Shown: positions 56,468 to 64,000 of the stretch, piece after piece
Position numbering within the stretch: the stretch's first letter is position 1
Layout: each line of letters starts with the position of its first letter
Assembly: GCF_020536995.1 (NCBI RefSeq)
Contig: NC_068367.1
Location: forward strand, 62,009,068-62,073,067
From: Dreissena polymorpha
Lineage: Eukaryota; Mollusca; Bivalvia; Myida; Dreissenidae
Reading direction: 5' to 3'
DNA: 64,000 nucleotides
The notes under the pieces: model-generated
The model's input: only the letters and a program-made list of their open reading frames with translations
The model's database searches: none
What the model was told of the DNA's origin: nothing
Program-made: the position numbers and the translations under genes

Positions 56468-59400
56468 TTAAATAAACAAACAAAGGTAAAACATCACGAA
56501 GACAGTGATCGAAAAGTAAAGCAAATCAAACCGTTTTGAAGACGAGGACGTAGTTCGCAGCCTGAAATACGAATTAATACAGACCTTATATACCCTGGAT
56601 GCATTTGTTTGGAGATCTGATGGAGGACAGTGATATGTTAAGTTTCTAAAGTACGATATGTTAATCAGGGTCGAATCATTTGACGTCATACCAATACAAT
56701 CGCTGAAGGTCAGTTTGTTCATTTCAGCGTTTGCAATGCCGGCGTTGTTCATGTCTGCAAAGGATAACTGTACACTCGGACACTCGTGCACAGGAAAAGC
56801 CAAACCGGCCACAAAATAAACCTGATCACAACCCGTCACAATCGGCTTGACTTGGGGCCCGAACACTGCTACATCGGCAAACACAGGCACGGTTATTAGA
56901 CGTCCGCTGATGGTCACATTAAGATATGTCAGCCTCGTTGACATTTCCCTCGCAATTTTGTGTAAAGTTTCCATTGGACACGTGGAACTTACCGCTAAAC
57001 GCATCATTGCGGAGCCCGTACTTGTTCGACTACTGCGACACATTTCACAGGAAATATTGTATGCCGTTAAGACGTACTCTTCAAGAATCGAGGCAAACTC
57101 CAGAAAGTCACCTGATGTCAATATGCCTAATTGTACATACGTTAGTTCTGAAGGAACTTTAAAGAAAAGTGTCATACCAGTCATTTTAACTAAGTTCACA
57201 CATTGACCATCGAACGCCATTGATCCTCGTGGACAAATGAGCTTTCGGCATTGTTTCTGAAAATACAAGACAGTTATCATTTCATGCTATGCGATACATG
57301 AGTAAACATACCAACTTAATTTTAATCTTGTATGGGTCAAATAAAAATGACAAACTTTGATAATGTCATTCTCAGGAATAAAAACTAAAATAATGTGTTT
57401 GTCTGATGGGTTTTTACTATACTTTTTGTGTGATGGAGTTTTTTTATACTTAATAAAAGTTTTTCAAGGATCGGACTATCAACGCCCGGTTATCGCCCGA
57501 CATCGGATTAATTGTACGTTCATCGGCAAAATCAAGGTATTTCCAAGGGTCATAAACATCGGCCGTCGAACATCTATTGGCCGGAGGACGTCCGCACGAT
57601 GACTGGCGGAAGCCGGACGGAGCTCGTCATGAGACACGTACACAGATTCCGATGTCGGGCGATCGCCGGGCGATAAACGTGCTTTGATCGTCCGATTTTA
57701 TTCCGATTTCAACTCGATTCCTTCACGGATCCGACGTCGGGTAAATTTTTTAAAGAGACTTAAAATTACTCAGAACGCAACCTGATGTTGCAAAAGGACC
57801 AGGTGACCGTGCGATTATCGGCCGGCGCCGGAAAATACGGAAAACATCGGAAAAATACGTCGTCCGCTGATCGGACGGTGATCGGTCACTATTTGTGACT
57901 GAGGTATTAAACTGTGTCACCCATCGGACGGCGGACGGCTCCGACCTTTCAAGTTTTCCCGATGCCTGGAGATTGGACACATCGGCCGGCGCCCGGATTA
58001 TTTGTTACTGAGGTATTCAACTGTGTCACTCATCGGACGGCGGACGGCTCCGACTTGTCCAGTCTTCCCGATGCATGGAGATTGAACACATCGGCCGGCA
58101 GCCGGATTATTTGTGACTGAGGTATTAAACTGTGTCACTCATCGGACGGCGGGCGGCTCCGGCGTGTCCAGTCTTCCCGATGCCTGGAGATCGGACACAA
58201 CGTCCGGCGACCGGATTATTTGTGCTTGAGGATAACTTTAGTTTAAAGTCGCATAAATACACGTATAGTTTGTTGGGAGTATTTCGAAAGACTCTTCGAT
58301 TCTGTCGCGATCCGACACGATTTTCCGAATAAGTGCGTTCTAGTACGAGGTGATACGTTGTATTTAGTTTATAAGGAATCAATCCGCTTTATGACGATAT
58401 GATACGATTGCCGTTTCGATGTTTTTCATGATTTTACAAAAAGCATTAAAGATAAGAGGTGCAACTGGACCCGAATGATATAAATCCAACCCCGATTTTA
58501 TTTATTCCTGATATCGCAATATTTCGCATCAGAATTTGTGAACAAGGTCGAATACGATCATCACGATTTGGAAGTACGAATGCATTAATAAGATTTGCAG
58601 CGCTTTGTTAAACAACAATACGATCTGATACGATTTGTAACGACTAGTTAATCGTACACATTTCACACCGTTCAAACAATTTACCTTGATTAACACGATT
58701 TAGAAGAAATCAAGATCCAATTATACCTTATAAGATCGTATAGGATCAACACGATATGGTCACGCTTAAGACCACGATAGATGAAAATTATGTTCTATAA
58801 TGCGTATGTAACACCAATTATTGATTATGGATATGTCACATGGCTAAATGCAAATACTAGAGACATAAACAGCATATCAAAACTGCAAAGAAGGTTTTTA
58901 AGAGTAATATTACGTAATAACTTAAATATAAATTATTATGATTTACCACAAAAAAATACAATGGCTTTCTTTTGAAAACAGATGTAAATATTTCACAGGT
59001 ATAATTATTTACAAATCTATTCATAATTTAACGCCCACATATATTGACGACATGATAAAACTGGTGAAAAACAATAATTACAATTTAAGATCGATATCAA
59101 ACAATGATTTGACGCATAAAACACCTCACTCAAATCTTTTAAAAAGGTCGTTTAGTTACTCTGGTATGGAAATATGGAACCAAATACCGGTAAGTATTCG
59201 CTAACCTCTCACTCTTACCACTTTCAAACATAGGCTTAAGAAATATTTCCTCTTTGAGGCGCAAAATGAGTCTCACGCGTAGTAACATTTTTCTGTTTTC
59301 CTCTTATTCAAAAGTCAAATACTCCTCCATAAGTGTCGTAATGATTACTGTAGATTTAATTTCTGCAAACAAATATACATATTGCTTTTTCAAACTATTT

Positions 59401-62400
59401 ATATAGCAAGGAGGTGCAGGCTATTCTTCATAACAGTTTTGTAATTTCATATCCTATTGTAAACAACACTGCTCATGAATATTGTTTTCTGTAATTATAA
59501 TATTTGTGTATATCAGCCACTTCTGTCAATCGTAAACTATTTCAAGAACAATGTATTCCCCATTTTTAAACTCTGACTTTGTGCAATAAAGTACGCGGCT
59601 GTTTTTGGTAACTTTTTGTTATTGTTATTGGTCGTGTTAATTAAGATATGGTAATTATATTAGTGTGTGTGTATAGGTGTGTGTGCGCGCGTGTGTGTGT
59701 GCGTGTGTGCGTCAGAGTGTGTGCATATGGGAAAATGTAATCAACAATACATTTATATTCTTAAATACTTTCTGTTAATAAATGTATGTTCCTTGAGACC
59801 ATTTCAATATTGAAAGAGAAATTAATAATATAAGAGAAGTCATATAATATACTTGCTTTTTATGACACTTCTATTACACTGTTACAGTACTCTTATGCCC
59901 ATCAAAGTCTACATGTTTGCATTATAATGTAGAAATGCATTATACATACCATAGTTGTTTGAATGCCTCAGTGAAAATTAGATTGCCTTTGTTAAACTGT
60001 TTGCATGACTTTGTATCAATGTGTTGTCTTAATGAGTTACCTTCGGAAAATTAAGAGATTATTATTATTTTTATTATAATTGTTGCGCCGATCGTGATAG
60101 TGGGTACGTAGCCTACGGATAAATACAGTGACCATCCTAAATGGCGATGCACAAAGCCAGTGGATAAAATGCATGCAAAGTTTCCAATTAAAATTGGCTC
60201 AGTGTTCAAAAATACTATACCAACCGTCATGTAATCGTAGACTTCTGTCACCTTACAATATTTATCACCCGTCTGCTGGTGTGTGTTAACCGATTTTTGG
60301 TAGTCAATAAGTGTGGTTATCATCCCATTTTTAAATAATCCCGTATTCTTGCCTCCAAAGTGTTTGACGTTACATAAGTGGTTAATATTGCTATTTCCAT
60401 AAAGTGGATTATTACACAGGTAACAATCTGCGTTAGCATATGCAATCAGCGTTTTAGTAGACTGTCTATATATTATTATGTTATTAGCGTTATCAATACA
60501 GGCATCCTCTCGGTCAGAATCTACGTCATTTGTTTTTGCACATTGTCGATATGGCCTGAGCACGCATCGATTGACTTTCTCTTCTGGTGGGACAGCCACT
60601 ATCGAACAATGGTTACGGGCATAGTTGTCCCGGTCTTCCAGAGAGTCGAACGTTTGGAAAAACAAGCCGTCACATGATAGTATACGTATGCCCCACCTCG
60701 TGAACGTGGTAACTCCATTACACAGCGCACAGTCCTCATTACGGTACACCCGCCCTGTGGAATCAGAGACTATGATGTCGAGGGATCGCGAAGCCTTTCC
60801 GCACAGCTCCGTGCTTTTATGAAAAATATTTCCAGGAGGGCATGAGGAGATGATTCTGTAGCCATATTGTTCAGAAGGGTCGTCGAGGGTAACATTTATG
60901 CCGTACACATTATACCAGGGTACACAGGGGATAATGGGCGGTTGATCTAGGGCGTCAAAGGTGATCGCATCGGGGCAGCAATTTTGGAACGAGTAGCAGT
61001 CAGCTTCACAGGAGCACTCTTCGCAACACGGGCTCACATCCGGATCTGTATTCAACTAGTACAAGATATGGATATTAAACAATATACTTATAATCTAAGA
61101 AAAAGGTTTTCTAAATATTATGTTTTCAATAATACAAATTAATTTTGTAATGTTTTATGAAGGGATAAATTACAACGAAAAGAAATAATGAACGTTTTTT
61201 AACTTCTCAAGTCTGTGTGAACACATCATTAGTGTAATTGACTTAATGTATTAATGTATACATATATAAATGACTATTTAAATAAATATACATATATATA
61301 TCATTTTATAATCAAATATCCTGGAAAAAGAATGTTAAGCAAAGCGTGGAGCTAGTAGTTATTACACCCGTCAATGAAAAGTCTTGATCGAAACAGTTAT
61401 CGCTGAGAGTGCTGACCATGATTGAGAAGATGTGTGTTTCGTGCTGTATGAAAGCCGCTGCATTTTGAGTTCTTAAAGCGAGACTACAGGATTTTTATAT
61501 GTTTTAAATTGTAATAAATTGATACAAATATGTTACAATAACACAAATAGGCAAGAAAAATTATACATTGAAAACGAATTTCATAAAATGCAGCACAGAC
61601 AAATTAGCGCACCGAGCCGATTATGACGAAGATAGTTCGTACATATTTTCCTACAATAACCGAAGCATTCGTCTTTTTATTAGAATCGGAGTTTTTGTTC
61701 GTGTGTCGTATAAATAGATATCGTTGCAGTAAATTAAAATGATCCGTAAAACTAAATTTAGATTCACATCGTACATGCATGATATACATGCTGGCGAATT
61801 CGACTGTACAGACATTCTCGATTTCAGAATTAAATAACTGGCTTATTTCGCATTTTCGACACATGTTCTTCTTAACTTTTATTTTGATTTATATTAAAAT
61901 ATATGTGTAATAAGTTTTTTTACACATTTTATATAAATTCATATATGTTTGACAAAATCGTATAGTCTCGCTTTAATCGAACAACGGAAGCTATTCAATG
62001 AAATTAACTTTCACCATGTATTATGAATGGTATGCATGTTGGTGAGCTAGTTTGTATGTGTTTTTGTTGAAAATGATGCCGTCGAGAAAATGTACGCATA
62101 TCAATTTCTGTTAATGAATTATAAACGTGTTTTGTTGATTTTATTTAAACGATATTGATTGTGTTCAAATTGGTTTGTAGACTGTTATAAGCATTCTAAA
62201 GTAGTTTTAGTACATATATTTTTTAACAATTATATATAAGTATTAATTTACGGAAAACATTTCAATTTCACCTTTTAACTTGTAAACATTACCGGAGTGC
62301 CAAGGAAAACAAACATAAGTCTAGGAACGATAGTGAACATATACTTTTATTCTTCAGATGACATTTCAAATACCCAGCAGATCAACCGTACTATAGCACG

Positions 62401-62653
62401 TTGTCTTTTACTTATGTCAAGGAACCAAATCAACAAACAAAAAGCACGACAGAGCTGGTATGCATGTATATTTATTGCAAAAGTTAATAGTTAACATAGA
62501 CAAAAAATAAAAGCTTACCTTTGATGCATTTTCATAGCAGATATTGTTATATGGACACACTTCTTTAAAGCTTTGGATATATTGTTCTGAATGTCTCCCG
62601 CACACACAAGACAGTACGTGGTTTAGTATGAGAACCACACATGTCCTTTTCAT
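56468..62653 (-). CDS. Somatomedin-B-like, Mth-like receptor ectodomain (3 exons)
   Basis: Exon 1 62653-62519: signal peptide (MKRTCVVLILNHVLSCVCG) and 26 residues, donor AAG|GTAAGC, phase 0. Exon 2 starts 61055 after ACTAG, phase 0, and runs to about 60100. It opens with a cysteine cluster (CC-x2-C-x-C-x3-C-x6-CC) like somatomedin B, then about ten more Cys. Exon 3 57256-56468 follows TTTTCAG, phase 0: KQCRKLICPRGSMAFDGQC, then about 200 residues and a hydrophobic end (FDLLYFSITVFVMFYLCLF). The order SMB-like cluster, Cys-rich ectodomain, CRKLxCPxG and a first membrane segment is what I remember of molluscan Mth/secretin-like receptors. A stop follows that segment and no 7TM exons are seen, so it may be a single-pass decoy or a truncated gene. 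The exon 2 donor is uncertain (GTACCC or GTAGGC, phase 0, near 60105-60120). Start chosen at the second Met, directly before the signal peptide. Confidence 0.65.
57470..58770. other. Intronic CpG-rich then AT-rich DNA
   Basis: 57470-58230 is rich in CGATCGG, GGCCGG and CGGACGG words and includes a 109-bp triplication. 58230-58770 is rich in TACGAT/ACGATT words. Possibly remains of one element; no protein. Confidence 0.45.
57897..58225. repeat. 109-bp tandem repeat, 3 copies
   Basis: CATCGGACGGCGGACGGCTC recurs at 57922, 58031 and 58140, each unit ending GGATTATTTGTGACTGAGG or a close variant. It lies in intron 2 of the receptor-like gene. Confidence 0.88.
58771..60075 (+). mobile_element. 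5'-truncated LINE (CR1/jockey-like) in intron 2
   Basis: Plus-strand translation: YNAYVTPIIDYGYVTWLNAN, SISKLQRRFLRVIL, then a frame change near 58940, SIHNLTPTYIDDMI, FSYSGMEIWNQIPVSI and FKHRLKKYFLFEAQNE. This is the conserved 3' end of LINE ORF2. It continues as a 3' UTR to GAGTTACCTTCGG and an (ATT)n tail at 60055-60075. It is antisense to the host gene. Confidence 0.82.
59661..59725. repeat. (GT)n microsatellite
   Basis: Interrupted GT/GC dinucleotide run inside the 3' region of the LINE. Confidence 0.9.
61056..62518 (-). other. Intron 1 of the receptor-like gene
   Basis: Bounded on the minus strand by GTAAGC (62518) and ACTAG (61056). AT-rich; no element recognised. A frame at 61604-61864 has no known motif. 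Confidence 0.6.
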
Positions 62654-63470
62654 TTTGTAGTTTGTTCTTCCAGAAGTCAACATTATTAAATTATATGAAA
62701 GTCGGGTGATTGGTACCTATGAAATGATTTAAGAGGAATAGAATAAAAAGGCATTGAAATATATCAAGCAAGTCATTTACTCTTTTTCAGTTTTATAATT
62801 AATGATTTTGATTCGAATTTCGTTTAAAGAAACATCAAGTAAAGAAGAAATAAAACGAGTCTATTAGTCCGCAATTTATTTCCACGAGAAACGTCAAGCA
62901 CGCCTCAATGGTGAAAAACAATCAAATGTTTGTTAATCCACAAATATATATATATGCATTGAAACGATAGCGTGCGTTTAAAATAAGAGCTTGTTCGAAG
63001 TAAAAAACATTTTCCAATTTAGAGTTATATACGGGTTACCAATTTGTCCAATACTGGGAAACCATACGCAATACAAATAATGTATCAAAAATTCATTGGA
63101 CACAACGACTCTATTGGAAACGCCTTTCCTCATTTTCCAACCAATAGCCTCCAAATATAAGTCACAAATTATTGACAAGACAACAAACACATACATCGAT
63201 TCAGTTAAAAAAAATATTATTTTCATCGCAGAAACAAATCTTAAAATTCCCGTCGATGTCTTTCTAGATCATAAGATTTGTGTTGTAAATTCCCTATGTG
63301 TATCACTTTATATGCCCGAAAACAAATGATGACATCAAAATTTGACACCAGCTGCGTGCCGGTATTTATAACGAATGATAATCAAGATAAAGTATTGTAT
63401 AATGAAGTAAATTGTAATATATCTACAGTGTATTGAAAAAACAGTTTTTCATAATGTGATAATGATATAT
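62654..63470. other. 5' flank of the receptor-like gene
   Basis: AT-rich. Presumed 5' UTR and promoter side. Two overlapping frames at 62978-63329 look accidental. No clear TATA box can be placed. Confidence 0.4.
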
Positions 63471-63979
63471 TTAAAGGGGCCTTTTCACAGATTTTGGCAT
63501 GTATTGAAGTTTGTCATTAAATGCTTTATATTGATAAATGTAAATCGTGGATCTAAAAAGCTCCAGTGAAAATTCAAGAATAAAATTAAAATAAGAAAAA
63601 AAGAAACCCTCAACAGGGCTCGAACAACTGACCTCTGGAGTCATGGAGTAAAAAGTCTACCACTTAGACCACTCGGCCATCCGTGCTCATACAACGTAGA
63701 ATGTATTTTATACGTTATATAAGCAATACTCGTAGTTTCACAAAATATAACGACAACAACAGAACTCTCCAAATTATTTAATCGTTTCGCGTTGCAACGC
63801 TTTATAACTTTCAGGTTTTTTAATCGTAAAAAGATGCATATAATGGCTATTTTTGAGCATGGTGAATGTTCAGTATTACTGTTTCCTCGTAAATATCCTA
63901 ACTTAATCGAAAATTTGCGAATCTGAAACAACTTTTTTTAATTTTGTCATTTTACCAAAACGTGAAAAGGCTCCTTTAA
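63471..63979. mobile_element. TTAA-flanked MITE with tRNA-like core (family F), copy 2
   Basis: TTAA at 63471-63474 and 63976-63979. TIRs AGGGGCCTTTTCACAG and GTGAAAAGGCTCCT. The arms match 17292-17810 closely (ATGCTTTATATTGATAAATG; AATCGTTTCGCGTTGCAACG). Confidence 0.87.
63604..63686 (-). pseudogene. tRNA-like unit inside the TTAA MITE (copy 2)
   Basis: Minus strand: ATGGCCGAGTGGTCTAAG (a Leu/Ser-type A box) and GTTCGAGCCC (B box), with CTTTTTACTCCATGACTCC between. It resembles a class II tRNA but has no paired acceptor. The A-box half differs from the MITE copy at 17430-17517. Confidence 0.6.
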
Positions 63980-64000
63980 TGTTTAAGCACCGCAATAAAG

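Overview
The window reads as nuclear DNA of a bivalve mollusc: AT-rich, with spliced genes far apart, very many short inverted-repeat transposons, LINE remnants, tRNA-derived SINEs and minisatellites. Two dispersed families (the GCATGTGCGTAAAGTGTCGT family and the CCCATTTATGCCTAGTGG family) remind me of heterodont bivalves such as Dreissena. That assignment is from memory and was not searched.

Host genes are few. (1) 3469-5783 (+): a two-exon gene for a secreted leucine-rich-repeat protein with a hydrophobic C-terminal tail. (2) 13420-11449 (-): part of an NLR/NACHT-like protein, split inside its exon by a 1.07-kb inverted-repeat transposon that itself carries a tRNA-Ser(AGA)-like gene. (3) 31289-32768 (+): the last two exons of an unrecognised gene; a tandem duplication has copied its splice acceptor four times. 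(4) 62653-56468 (-): a three-exon gene for a cysteine-rich, somatomedin-B-like ectodomain of the kind found on molluscan Mth-like receptors, ending after one hydrophobic segment. (5) 34869-34958 (+): a structurally complete tRNA-Phe(GAA) with a 17-nt intron.

Layout. 1-13.4 kb: the LRR gene, foldback MITEs and the NLR fragment. 13.8-23.7 kb: a broken LINE on the minus strand (endonuclease, RT, RNase H, zinc knuckle) opened by about 5 kb of later insertions, including two MITE families and an 0.8-kb short tandem array. 23.7-31.2 kb: repeats and non-coding DNA. 31.3-32.8 kb: the unknown gene. 33.8-42.2 kb: microsatellites, the tRNA-Phe gene, dispersed repeats and two large minisatellites (34-bp and 28-bp units). 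43.4-51.0 kb: a 7.6-kb segment between matching inverted repeats with a possible 8-bp target duplication and almost no coding sequence. 52.9-55.2 kb: molluscan tandem and dispersed repeats. 56.4-62.7 kb: the receptor-like gene, with a 5'-truncated LINE in its second intron. 63.5-64.0 kb: a MITE with a tRNA-like core.

The main theme is the number of tRNA or tRNA-like units (about ten), at least three of them inside TIR elements. I found no convincing LTR retroelement, CRISPR array or bacterial-type operon.
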